A DNA stretch of 7,548 nucleotides from Chlamydiota bacterium (GTDB lineage Bacteria; Chlamydiota; Chlamydiia; Chlamydiales; Rhabdochlamydiaceae). The number at the start of each line of letters is the position of its first letter. Positions within the stretch are counted from its first letter, which is position 1. The stretch lies in assembly GCA_011065225.1 (NCBI GenBank), contig JAAKFC010000074.1, positions 1 through 7,548 on the forward strand, read 5' to 3'. The notes beneath the pieces were generated by a model, which ran no database searches, had not been told where the DNA came from, and saw only the letters and a program-made list of their open reading frames with translations. Shown in pieces: positions 1-6,388 of this stretch. A program made the translations under genes and the position numbers.

Positions 1-297
1 TTCAGAATCATTTTTTACTTTACTTTCTACAGCATATTCCATGCCGTCTTGGTGTGAATTCCAGTAGAATCCAGCTACTGTGATGACCCAGTCTCCATTG
101 CATGTTCTAGGGCGAACAGCGGCATTTACGCCGTAGTTCTCAGGTCCCATGCAATAGGTTCTGCAGCAATCAGCTGGATTGCAAGCAGCAGGGGGCGCTG
201 GCTCGCAATCTTTTTTGTTGTAGCGCGCTGCAGGAAGCAGGCTGCTAACAGCAATGAGAGGCAGAGCTACTGCAACCATTGTTTTGTTTATATTCAT
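1..297 (-). CDS. MOMP-like porin of the Lpg1974/Legionella_OMP type, N-terminal 99 codons (3' end outside window)
   Basis: The reading frame is open from ATG at 297 to the window edge, so the protein continues beyond base 1. Residues 1-24 form a Sec signal peptide (charged MNINK, hydrophobic core, probable cleavage after PAA). The mature start has six cysteines (31, 39, 44, 45, 49, 66), including a CC pair, then the stretch VRPRTCNGDWVITVAGFYWN and HQDGMEYAV. I recognise this as the start of the MOMP-like outer-membrane beta-barrels that are expanded in Waddlia, Simkania and Parachlamydia and annotated as Lpg1974-family pore-forming proteins. By analogy it would form pores in the outer membrane, with cysteines available for the disulfide cross-linking typical of chlamydial envelopes. 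Start choice: AAGGGAG lies 6 bases before the ATG. The family is recognised from memory; barrel length cannot be checked here. Confidence 0.85.
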   Translation of the reverse strand, partial: MNINKTMVAVALPLIAVSSLLPAARYNKKDCEPAPPAACNPADCCRTYCMGPENYGVNAAVRPRTCNGDWVITVAGFYWNSHQDGMEYAVESKVKNDSE

Positions 298-384
298 ACA
301 TTTCTCCCTTAGGTTGATCAACCCAACGTTAATTGGGTACTTGTGAGAGCAACGGATTGCACCACTTAGTTATGCTCTCTATAA
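298..384 (-). promoter_or_regulatory. structured 5' leader of the MOMP-like gene with three inverted repeats and Shine-Dalgarno
   Basis: Reading the minus strand 5' to 3', three dyads follow one another. GAGAGCA (379-373) pairs with TGCTCTC (351-345) around 21 bases. ACCCAA (338-333) pairs with TTGGGT (326-321) around 6 bases. Then comes the perfect 12-bp palindrome GGTTGATCAACC (323-312). The last two share bases 321-323, so they cannot both form completely. The Shine-Dalgarno AAGGGAG comes right after the palindrome. Regulation by RNA folding or by a protein binding the palindrome is inference; the repeats themselves are plain in the sequence. Confidence 0.5.
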
Positions 385-390
385 TTATTA

Positions 391-419
391 ATTTAAGAAA
401 TAGTTATATTTTATTTCAA
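391..419 (-). promoter_or_regulatory. candidate sigma70/sigma66 promoter for the MOMP-like gene
   Basis: On the minus strand TTGAAA (419-414; 5 of 6 to TTGACA) is followed after 17 bases by TTAAAT (396-391; 4 of 6 to TATAAT), inside a very AT-rich stretch. Transcription would start near 382-385, giving an untranslated leader of about 85-88 bases. Because the stretch is AT-rich, other -10 boxes (e.g. TTATAG just downstream) are possible. No terminator is visible between the stop codon of the NlpC gene at 457 and this point, so read-through from that gene is also possible. Confidence 0.4.
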
Positions 420-456
420 TTAGTTTATTTAGTTTATCGTTTTTATTTATCTGTAA

Positions 457-1185
457 TTACGTTTGTTTGGGAAAAAAACGTCTGATAATGAAATTTGTGG
501 AAGAAAGCTCTGTAAGACGAGTGGCAAGCGGGGTTGTGATCACCCCTTTGCCATAAAGGCTTTCAATTGTGAGAGTTGGTGTGAGGACAATGACTACATG
601 TCCGGGCCAAACAAGAATGTCAAGCGGCTTTACATTTTGAATGGAGGGAACTATTTCACCGAATTGAAGAAGGTCGGAAGTATTACGCGGTGTATAACCA
701 TTTGTTGCTTCAAAAAGAAGACCTGAGCAGTCAACACCTGAGAGAGTCCAGGTTTTTTTGAGATTTGCTGGAATCTTTGGTTGATAAAGGGTTTGAATTT
801 CAGGAATTCCTCTCCCCCAATTGCCACCCCATATATAGGGGAGTCCTAGGGAACTTTCGAGGCGCGAGGAAATGGTCTTGAGATCGGGGAGGATTTTGCA
901 TCTTTCTGAGGGTGTGGCTTTTGCAAAAGTCACAAAGCGAGAATCGATATATTGAGGGCCATAAGGATACTCCTCTGTGATGACTTCCAGGATATGATGG
1001 GGAAGTTTTTTGAGGATTTGGAACTTGGTACCTGGCAAGGCGATCATTTCTACTGGGCGCAAGAGGCCCTGATCGTCGAGTGGAAGCTTTTTTGCCCCAA
1101 AAACACCTTGAAAATTGGCGGTATTGAGGATGGGGGTGGGTTTTGTAGCGACGCAGTACATAGACAGAATATTCCTTAGTTTCAT
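457..1185 (-). CDS. nlpC: NlpC/P60-family peptidoglycan endopeptidase
   Basis: This predicted cysteine peptidase (242 aa from ATG 1185) resembles the chlamydial NlpC/P60 enzyme that cleaves stem peptides of peptidoglycan. Residues 1-105 are a likely SH3b-like substrate-recognition region (VATKPTPIL near the start, YPYGPQYIDSRFV around 73-85). The NlpC/P60 domain covers about 106-240: PYIWGGNWGRG, then the nucleophile in GVDCSG (Cys153), then WPGHVVIV with His196; Glu208 could be the third catalytic residue. A segment of about 27 residues lies between the WGG and DCSG motifs. No clear signal peptide is seen, so it may act in the cytoplasm or leave by another route. Start: GAGG sits only two bases before ATG 1185; ATG 1164 (MYCVATKP) is the alternative, with AAGGA 11 bases upstream. 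A further in-frame ATG at 1377 lies inside oppA on the other strand and is unlikely. The gene is divergent from oppA. Confidence 0.85.
   Translation of the reverse strand: MKLRNILSMYCVATKPTPILNTANFQGVFGAKKLPLDDQGLLRPVEMIALPGTKFQILKKLPHHILEVITEEYPYGPQYIDSRFVTFAKATPSERCKILPDLKTISSRLESSLGLPYIWGGNWGRGIPEIQTLYQPKIPANLKKTWTLSGVDCSGLLFEATNGYTPRNTSDLLQFGEIVPSIQNVKPLDILVWPGHVVIVLTPTLTIESLYGKGVITTPLATRLTELSSTNFIIRRFFPKQT
616..635. repeat. 20-bp exact direct repeat, copy 1 (second copy at 6230-6249)
   Basis: The 20 bases AATGTCAAGCGGCTTTACAT occur here inside the NlpC gene and again at 6230-6249 inside the GspL/PilM-like gene, in the same orientation. In both genes the minus strand encodes Val-Lys-Pro-Leu-Asp-Ile with identical codons. 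The flanks do not match. It may be chance convergence on a short peptide or a trace of gene conversion. Confidence 0.6.
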
Positions 1186-1218
1186 ATCCTCAAATGAATT
1201 TAACCTAAGGCATACGTC

Positions 1219-2796
1219 ATGAGCAAATGGAAAATTGCAATATTTTTTGTTCTTTTGGTATTTTTGGGCTGTCAATCTTCTGGTCAAAAGTCCTCTTCTG
1301 CCAAAATTGTCAAAATCAACCTTGGGTCTGAGCCACATACCTTGGATCCTAGAAGGGCCCGTGATCCCAATTCCCAAATTCTCATGCGGATGTTCTTCGA
1401 AGGACTGACGCGGATTGGGCCGAGTGATCAGCCAGAACTAGCACTGGCCTTAAGTGTTGAGATTTCTGAAGATCTCAAGACATATGTCTTTACTCTGCGA
1501 GATGCACAGTGGTCCAACGGAGAGCCTATTAGAGCTCAAGATTTCGCATATGCATGGAAAAGGATGCTTTCCCCCGACTTTCCTTGCGATAACGCCTTCC
1601 AGCTCTATTTGATTAAGAATGGCAAGCAAGTGAAGGAAGGATCCTTATCAACTGATGAGCTAGGCATTTTGACTCCAGATGAGAAAACCCTAATCCTCGA
1701 ATTGGAATATCCAACTCCTTATATTCTTGAGCTTATGGCGACTCCTTATTTCTTCCCAGTCCATCAGCAAACGGATGAAAATCAGCCCCGTTGGTCCGAA
1801 AAGCAGGAGAGTTATGTCTCCAATGGTCCCTTTCTCTTCAAAGAGTGGAAACATAATGATCAAATCACAGCGGAAAAAAATCTTAACTATTGGGATGCAG
1901 ATGCAGTGCAAATCGAGTTGCTTGTTCTTACAATGGTGGATAGTGACACTGAAATGAAACTTTTTGAAAAAAATGAGCTAGACTGGACGGGTTCTCCTTT
2001 ATCCGTGATTCCTGTAGATGCCATTACCCACTTGAAAGACAAGCTCTATGTAAAGCCAAAAGATGAGACGGCTTTTTTGAGAACAAATATTGAGGTGTGT
2101 CCTCTGGATCATCCAAAAATGCGCAAAGCTCTTGCCCTTGCAATCAACCGAAAATTGATTGTCGAGCATGTGACACAAGGAGGACAACTCCCTGCTCAAA
2201 GGCTCATTCCCCCTTCTATGCAACTGCAAAAAGAGCCTTATTTCTCCGATGGTGCAATAGAAGAAGCAAAAAAGCTCTTCATGGAAGCACTTGCAGAGCT
2301 TGAAGTGGATTTCCCAAATATCAAATTGACCTATATCAATTCTGAACGCGCGCATTTGATTGCTCAGGCAATTCAACAACAGTGGTTTGAGGCATTTGGT
2401 GTTCGCATTGGTCTCGAAGCAATTGAGCGAAAAGTCTACTTTGATCGGATCTCAAAGCATGACTATGACCTGGCATTGTGTTCATGGGGAGCCGATTTTC
2501 ATGATCCAGTCAATTTTCTCGAAGTGTTCAAATACAAAACCCAAAGCACGAATAACACCCATTGGGAAGATGCTGAATATACTAAGGGACTCAATGATTC
2601 CTTCCGGCTTTTGGATCCAGCGGAGCGGCTGCAATTGCTTGCCCATTGTGAAAAGCTTTTGATGGATGCAATGCCCATTATCCCTATTTTTCATTATACA
2701 ATGCTCTATATGAAAAATGATAAATTGGATGGGGTCTTTCTCTCTTCTATGGGGAATCTAGACTTTAAATGGGCAAAACTCGAGAATGACAAGTGA
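1219..2796 (+). CDS. oppA: OppA-type oligopeptide ABC transporter substrate-binding lipoprotein
   Basis: A complete 525-aa protein of the solute-binding family 5 (SBP_bac_5), usual length for OppA. A lipoprotein signal peptide ends in FLGC with the lipidated cysteine at residue 18, so it is anchored in the membrane facing the periplasm. Family landmarks include SEPHTLDPRRARD (37-49), FFEGLTRIGP, the stretch WSNGEPIRAQDFAYAWKRML, and near the C-terminus LCSWGADFHDPVNFLEVFK, matching the OppA pattern that ends in a D-x-x-x-P/F-L-E motif. Known role: it captures peptides for import; chlamydial OppA proteins are reported also to handle peptidoglycan-derived peptides. Start: AAGG eight bases before ATG 1219. 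The permease and ATPase genes (oppBCDF) are not in the window. Which of the several chlamydial OppA paralogues this is cannot be told here. Confidence 0.93.
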   Translation: MSKWKIAIFFVLLVFLGCQSSGQKSSSAKIVKINLGSEPHTLDPRRARDPNSQILMRMFFEGLTRIGPSDQPELALALSVEISEDLKTYVFTLRDAQWSNGEPIRAQDFAYAWKRMLSPDFPCDNAFQLYLIKNGKQVKEGSLSTDELGILTPDEKTLILELEYPTPYILELMATPYFFPVHQQTDENQPRWSEKQESYVSNGPFLFKEWKHNDQITAEKNLNYWDADAVQIELLVLTMVDSDTEMKLFEKNELDWTGSPLSVIPVDAITHLKDKLYVKPKDETAFLRTNIEVCPLDHPKMRKALALAINRKLIVEHVTQGGQLPAQRLIPPSMQLQKEPYFSDGAIEEAKKLFMEALAELEVDFPNIKLTYINSERAHLIAQAIQQQWFEAFGVRIGLEAIERKVYFDRISKHDYDLALCSWGADFHDPVNFLEVFKYKTQSTNNTHWEDAEYTKGLNDSFRLLDPAERLQLLAHCEKLLMDAMPIIPIFHYTMLYMKNDKLDGVFLSSMGNLDFKWAKLENDK

Positions 2797-2797
2797 G

Positions 2798-3241
2798 ATG
2801 AAAAAATGGATATTGGTTTTTCTTTGTTTTTGCGCAGTAGGGCAAGCAAGTTTGAGGCTGCATAACGATAGTCCCTATAAGCTGCGAGCTGTCATCCACG
2901 CAGCAGATGGGACCTATCTAGGAGAAATGATCATTCTCCCCGAGCATTTCAACACCTGGTCCGAGCAATATCCTTCGTTTGGGCCAGGGGGGCAACATTA
3001 CTCTGAGCAACCCTCTCGTTCACAAACTCCTTATACTGTGCAATGGTATTGTCTCGATGGCGGACAATATGGAATTTGCCAAAATATTTCTCCCGGAGCA
3101 GCTGTTCTCGCTGGAAACTGCGAGGGTCCCAAGTACTGCAAACCACCTAAGAAGAAGAAAAAGGGGCCCTATGGCGCGCATGAAGATGATGAACAACTCC
3201 ATAATCAAAATGAAGCGAATAGTTCATCAGATGATTCATAA
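2798..3241 (+). CDS. small secreted cysteine-containing protein with Lys-rich/acidic tail, unknown function
   Basis: A 147-aa protein with a clear Sec signal peptide (MKKWILVFLCFCAVGQA, cleavage probably after QA) and no membrane segment after it. The mature part starts SLRLHNDSPYKLRAVIHAADG, looks beta-rich, and has four cysteines (in WYC, GIC, GNC and KYC) that could form two disulfides. The last 35 or so residues are low complexity: PPKKKKKG, then an acidic and polar tail rich in D, E, N and S. I have a weak impression of a conserved chlamydial family but cannot name it. It begins one base after the oppA stop, so it is probably co-transcribed with oppA and translated by coupling. Start: ATG 2798 gives a standard signal peptide; ATG 2786 would add only MTSE and overlap oppA by 11 bases. 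Neither has a strong Shine-Dalgarno. Confidence 0.75.
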   Translation: MKKWILVFLCFCAVGQASLRLHNDSPYKLRAVIHAADGTYLGEMIILPEHFNTWSEQYPSFGPGGQHYSEQPSRSQTPYTVQWYCLDGGQYGICQNISPGAAVLAGNCEGPKYCKPPKKKKKGPYGAHEDDEQLHNQNEANSSSDDS

Positions 3242-3246
3242 TCATC
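3230..3246. repeat. inverted repeat spanning two convergent stop codons; weak bidirectional terminator candidate
   Basis: GATGATT (3230-3236), loop CAT, AATCATC (3240-3246) form a perfect 7-bp stem. It covers the TAA of the secreted protein (3239-3241) and touches the TGA of the MORN lipoprotein (3245-3247). The two genes converge with 3 bp between them, so any terminator must overlap coding sequence. The stem is AT-rich and no T-run follows on either strand, so intrinsic termination would be weak. Confidence 0.3.
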
Positions 3247-4507
3247 AATCAGCAATGGGTTTCCCACGCTCATAGATGACTTTTTTGGTGAAATGTCCCT
3301 CAGCGTTATAAAGAGTGACAATACCTTCTCCATTTTCGACAGTAGAGATCGGATTGGGCTCTCCTTTTTTATAATAAGATCCCTTAAGAAGCTGGTCGTT
3401 TTCATATTCTTCCATCAGCATCAAGTCGCCCGATTTGTAATAGCCAAAGCTGAGCCCATGTTTTTTATTGCTGCTCATCTCTCGTTGGCTCTCAAGCTTT
3501 CCATTGGAATACCACGTTTTGACCATTCCCTGAACCTGGTCTTCAAACCAGTTAATGAAGAGTTTGGGTGTATGCTCTGCATTTAAATAATATTCCCATT
3601 CTTCCCCTGTTTTTTTTTCTTCCTTGATCTGGTAAGAGATATGCAACTTGCCTGTGGGATCAAAAATTTGGGCCTCTCCTTCTGGCACGCCGCCCTGATA
3701 TTGAATGAGGCTGTGAAGTTTCCCTTCTTTGAAATCGGATCGAATCCCTTGACCTTCTGCAATTTCACTCATGACATTCCCTTCCTGATCGAAGTAAATG
3801 CCATTGAACAAAAGATCTTCTCGGTACTGTTCTTGGGATTTAGAGATGCCAGGAGCCCACAGTGCAGTAGCAGCTCCATCGCGCTTCCCATTTTTGAATC
3901 CTATTTCCTCAAGAATATTGTCCTCTTCATCAAAAATGCGCAAAGTCCCATGAACAAGCCCTAAGGTATAGGGGATGATTTTTTGTATGGCGCCATTTGG
4001 GAAATAGTACTTGGTTTCTCCGACGAGGAGTCCTTTGTCATAGAGAAATTCAGCGGTGAGATTGCCCTGCTGGTCCCAGACGGTGCATTCTTTGTCAAAA
4101 AGCCAACTTGTTTGGGCAGCTTCATTCAAATCTGCCAATCCTTCGATCACATGGGCTGCAATTTTCATTTTCCCATTTTCATACCATTCTAAATAGCGGC
4201 CATGTGCTCTGCCATCGACTGCTTCAAGATACTGCCAAACTCCTCCATTGGAATGATAACTGGATAATTTGGAAGGACTTTTTCCCTCACCATTTTTGCC
4301 ATAGACGCGGAGAACTTTTTCATAAGGCTGAGCACTTTGAAAATCGACATTCTGATAGACATTCAGCCGATCCTTGCTGCTGATCGTCTCCGAAAAACCA
4401 TTTCGGTCGAGCATTTGCATACTGACGATCATATCAGATTGCTCGGTCTTGCGGCAGCTAACAAGAAAGAGAAGAGGAATGAGAAATAAAAAAAGGACTC
4501 TAGTCAT
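3245..4507 (-). CDS. lipoprotein with MORN-variant (YwqK-like) repeats
   Basis: A 420-aa protein with a lipoprotein signal peptide (LFLVSC, lipidated Cys18), so it is membrane-anchored. From about residue 95 onward it consists of degenerate repeats of the form G-x-x-x-x-x-Y/F-x-x-x-G-x-L: examples are HGRYLEWYENGKMK, GETKYYFPNGAIQ, HGTLRIFDEEDNIL, GEAQIFDPTGKLHISY, QGMVKTWYSNGKLES and HGLSFGYYKSGDLM. This is the MORN-variant repeat that databases often name 'YwqK family antitoxin'; nothing here suggests a toxin-antitoxin pair. Such repeats form elongated beta sheets, usually for binding. The ATG overlaps the end of the GspM/PilO-like gene by 8 bases (ATGACTAG), so translation is probably coupled. 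Its place in this operon suggests an accessory of the secretion/pilus machine, perhaps pilotin-like or a surface factor; that is inference. Confidence 0.8.
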   Translation of the reverse strand: MTRVLFLFLIPLLFLVSCRKTEQSDMIVSMQMLDRNGFSETISSKDRLNVYQNVDFQSAQPYEKVLRVYGKNGEGKSPSKLSSYHSNGGVWQYLEAVDGRAHGRYLEWYENGKMKIAAHVIEGLADLNEAAQTSWLFDKECTVWDQQGNLTAEFLYDKGLLVGETKYYFPNGAIQKIIPYTLGLVHGTLRIFDEEDNILEEIGFKNGKRDGAATALWAPGISKSQEQYREDLLFNGIYFDQEGNVMSEIAEGQGIRSDFKEGKLHSLIQYQGGVPEGEAQIFDPTGKLHISYQIKEEKKTGEEWEYYLNAEHTPKLFINWFEDQVQGMVKTWYSNGKLESQREMSSNKKHGLSFGYYKSGDLMLMEEYENDQLLKGSYYKKGEPNPISTVENGEGIVTLYNAEGHFTKKVIYERGKPIAD

Positions 4508-5135
4508 GGATGATCTCGCGTTTGATGAGTTCTAGGTTAACAAGGAAAATCTCTTCATCAGAAGGAAGAGGTTTCTTGATCAATTCAAAGTTTTTAATCA
4601 GAAGATCAGGAGGAGGATTTCCTGGCTTTACATCCTCTATCTGTACATTCTCAATACGTGCAAGGAGATACTTGAGATCTTCTTTGTTCATTTCTACAGG
4701 ATGGAGTTGGGTTGCCTCCATTTCTTGAAAATTGCCTACACGCTGAAAATTTTGCTGGCGAAAGCGCAAGGCATTTTGCCCATTTTGCAAATAATCCAAT
4801 CGGGCATGCTCGGTTTTGCTCTCTGGCTTGGAGTGGAGAAGAGCGGTTAGTTTTTGGATTTCAGGGAGCAGAAACTGCATGGATTCGATCTCATTTTCGA
4901 GGTAATCGCTGCTAGCTTGTTGCATTTGAGTCAGAAGGGCTTGTTCTAGGGCACTCTTTTTTTCCACCCATTTTTGTTTTTCTTTGAGATAGAGGGCTTC
5001 TTCGGTGAAACGGCCAAGTTTCTTCTCAGCCCCGATATGGAAAAAAACGACCAAGAAACAAGGCAGGAGTCCTAATGCTATCAGCCAGTAGGGATGGGAA
5101 AGGTAGCGTCTGATTTTTTCTTCTATTTCTTTCAT
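4500..5135 (-). CDS. GspM/PilO-like inner-membrane assembly protein
   Basis: A 211-aa bitopic protein: a short basic cytoplasmic end, one transmembrane helix at about 16-34 (WLIALGLLPCFLVVFFHIG), a coiled coil at about 37-100, then a small C-terminal domain (about 145-211) containing KYLLARIENVQIEDV. This order matches PilO and GspM, which dimerise with PilN or GspL in the inner-membrane platform of type IV pili and type II secretion. Sequence identity to known members is low, so the call rests on architecture and on the neighbour upstream. Start: ATG 5135-5133 overlaps the upstream stop by one base (TAATG), a classic coupling junction. An in-frame ATG at 5195 would add 20 residues inside the upstream gene and put a non-standard stretch before the membrane anchor, so I reject it. 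Confidence 0.65.
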   Translation of the reverse strand: MKEIEEKIRRYLSHPYWLIALGLLPCFLVVFFHIGAEKKLGRFTEEALYLKEKQKWVEKKSALEQALLTQMQQASSDYLENEIESMQFLLPEIQKLTALLHSKPESKTEHARLDYLQNGQNALRFRQQNFQRVGNFQEMEATQLHPVEMNKEDLKYLLARIENVQIEDVKPGNPPPDLLIKNFELIKKPLPSDEEIFLVNLELIKREIIHD

Positions 5136-6343
5136 TATGCTTTTTGCGGTTTGATGTGAAAAGTAGCTCGATAGATTCCATGATCGGCATTCCATCGCAC
5201 ATCATTTTTTTGATCAACAATTTGATGATCGCGCAGTAGTGCTTCGTGAAAACTGCGAGCAGCTTTTGGGTTTTGTGATGTCAATTCCAGTTCTACTTTC
5301 GCGCTATACGTCTTTATTTGCGTTCCCAAACGAGGTGCTTTGACGAGTTGGTAGCGAAGCCTTGTGATGGAACAGTCTTGCAATTTAGGATCAGTACTGA
5401 GCCAAGTCAGCAGCTCGGAAATCTTCGGAAGTGTCGAGAGAGAAATCGTCGATTTTTTTTGCTTATACAGAGATTCTTCAAGTTCTTGAACAGCTGTACT
5501 AAGTCGCATATTTTGCCCATATCCCAATACTTCGAGGACGGCATGCTCTCTTTTTTTCAAATGCAGATGCCCGAATGCAAATGTCAGGCAAATGAAACAA
5601 CCACAGACAGAAAAAAAACGGATGAGCTGTTTTTTTCTCTTTTTCTGATGTTCTTTAGATTGATTCTTATTTTGCCGAAATTGTCCACTTCTCTCGTCTG
5701 CAATAGCTGCATCAAGTGCAAGACCCACTGGAATGGCAAAATCCCAATGCTCACCTCTTTCTATGGGTTTCGAGGGAATATGAGGGTATTTCTTTTGCAT
5801 CAAGGCCAAGACACGCTCTGCATCTCCGGAGCGAATGGTCTGGAAGGAGCAAAGTTTTCCATTTTCGATGACGATGAAAGTATTTTCATATTGGAGAAAA
5901 AGAGATTCTCGATCGGGATAAAAATGGCGTGCATAGCGGAAAAGAGCAAGAGGAATGCAAGAGACAATATCGGAATCCCCCTCTTTCTCGAGATGGCTCA
6001 TGAGCGCTTTCTTGGAGGAAGCGAGAAGGGAAATCTCAGTTTGTTCTTTTTGCATGTCCAATGCTGGAAGGAGAATGAGTTCTTCGGCAGGATAAGGAAG
6101 GACATTTTCCACCTGGAAGGGAAGAGCGGCGATAATTTCTCTTTTGGATTTGAGTTTCAGGGTTAAATGGCGCAGAATCACTTCTTCCGAAGTAAGGCCT
6201 GTTACGATTTCAGCTTGTTTCCCTAGGACAATGTCAAGCGGCTTTACATGCTTCCCGACCTGCTCAAATGAAATTTGCCCCCTTTCCTTGCGGAGGAGGC
6301 AAAACTTTTGCTGATGAATGGAAAAATAAAGTTGCGAGCCCAT
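5135..6343 (-). CDS. GspL / PilM-PilN-like assembly platform protein
   Basis: A 402-aa protein with three parts. Residues 1-220 look like the actin-like (ASKHA) domain of PilM/GspL: LTSEEVILRHLTLKLKSKRE, the PFQVENVLPYPAEEL motif (75-89) and AIPVGLALDAA (203-213). A basic linker (about 224-239) leads to one transmembrane helix (about 240-262). Residues 263-402 are periplasmic, with a short coiled coil and a PilN/GspL-like ferredoxin-fold region including SITRLRYQL. This matches GspL, in effect a PilM-PilN fusion, which links the cytoplasmic ATPase to the periplasm. From memory, chlamydial genomes carry a gspDEFG cluster followed by uncharacterised genes; this may be its downstream half, but no gspD, E, F or G is in the window. 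No Shine-Dalgarno precedes ATG 6343 and no better start is visible downstream; see the promoter entry. Confidence 0.75.
   Translation of the reverse strand: MGSQLYFSIHQQKFCLLRKERGQISFEQVGKHVKPLDIVLGKQAEIVTGLTSEEVILRHLTLKLKSKREIIAALPFQVENVLPYPAEELILLPALDMQKEQTEISLLASSKKALMSHLEKEGDSDIVSCIPLALFRYARHFYPDRESLFLQYENTFIVIENGKLCSFQTIRSGDAERVLALMQKKYPHIPSKPIERGEHWDFAIPVGLALDAAIADERSGQFRQNKNQSKEHQKKRKKQLIRFFSVCGCFICLTFAFGHLHLKKREHAVLEVLGYGQNMRLSTAVQELEESLYKQKKSTISLSTLPKISELLTWLSTDPKLQDCSITRLRYQLVKAPRLGTQIKTYSAKVELELTSQNPKAARSFHEALLRDHQIVDQKNDVRWNADHGIYRATFHIKPQKA
6230..6249. repeat. 20-bp exact direct repeat, copy 2 (first copy at 616-635)
   Basis: This copy encodes His-Val-Lys-Pro-Leu-Asp-Ile-Val on the minus strand near residue 32 of the GspL-like protein. 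The NlpC copy encodes Asn-Val-Lys-Pro-Leu-Asp-Ile-Leu. Identity stops at the ends of the 20 bases. Confidence 0.6.
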
Positions 6344-6360
6344 ATTAATGGGGCATTATA
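6341..6360 (-). promoter_or_regulatory. candidate -10 box and stem-loop at the GspL-like start; possible leaderless mRNA
   Basis: A perfect TATAAT (6360-6355) lies exactly 11 bases before ATG 6343. Transcription starting 6-8 bases after it would leave a leader of only a few bases, with no Shine-Dalgarno. No good -35 is seen: at 17-base spacing the hexamer is TTCCGC. An imperfect dyad (GCCC-C-AT against ATGGGC) covers the start codon. The -10 could be fortuitous, with transcription coming from further upstream. Confidence 0.4.
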
Positions 6361-6388
6361 GCGCACTTGCGAATAAGGCGGAATGTAT

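Noticed and set aside
463..726. Plus-strand frame of 87 codons opposite the NlpC gene
   Set aside because: It is antisense to a clear NlpC/P60 catalytic domain, has no ribosome binding site, and its translation looks like a shadow.
1186..1377. N-terminal 64-residue extension of the NlpC protein from ATG 1377
   Set aside because: It would lie wholly inside and antisense to the oppA signal peptide region, and the extension looks like non-coding translation.
3245..4507. Toxin-antitoxin system suggested by the YwqK-like repeats
   Set aside because: The protein is a lipoprotein with MORN-variant repeats in a secretion-platform operon; no toxin-like partner gene is next to it.
5318..6166. Long plus-strand frame of 282 codons opposite the GspL-like gene
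   Set aside because: The minus-strand frame has recognisable PilM/GspL motifs, a membrane helix and coupled overlap with the next gene; the plus frame gives a composition typical of a shadow and no family features.
6362..6371. CGCACTTGCG small dyad after the 188-aa gene as a terminator
   Set aside because: The stem is 4 bp with a 2-base loop and no T-run follows, so it cannot act as an intrinsic terminator.
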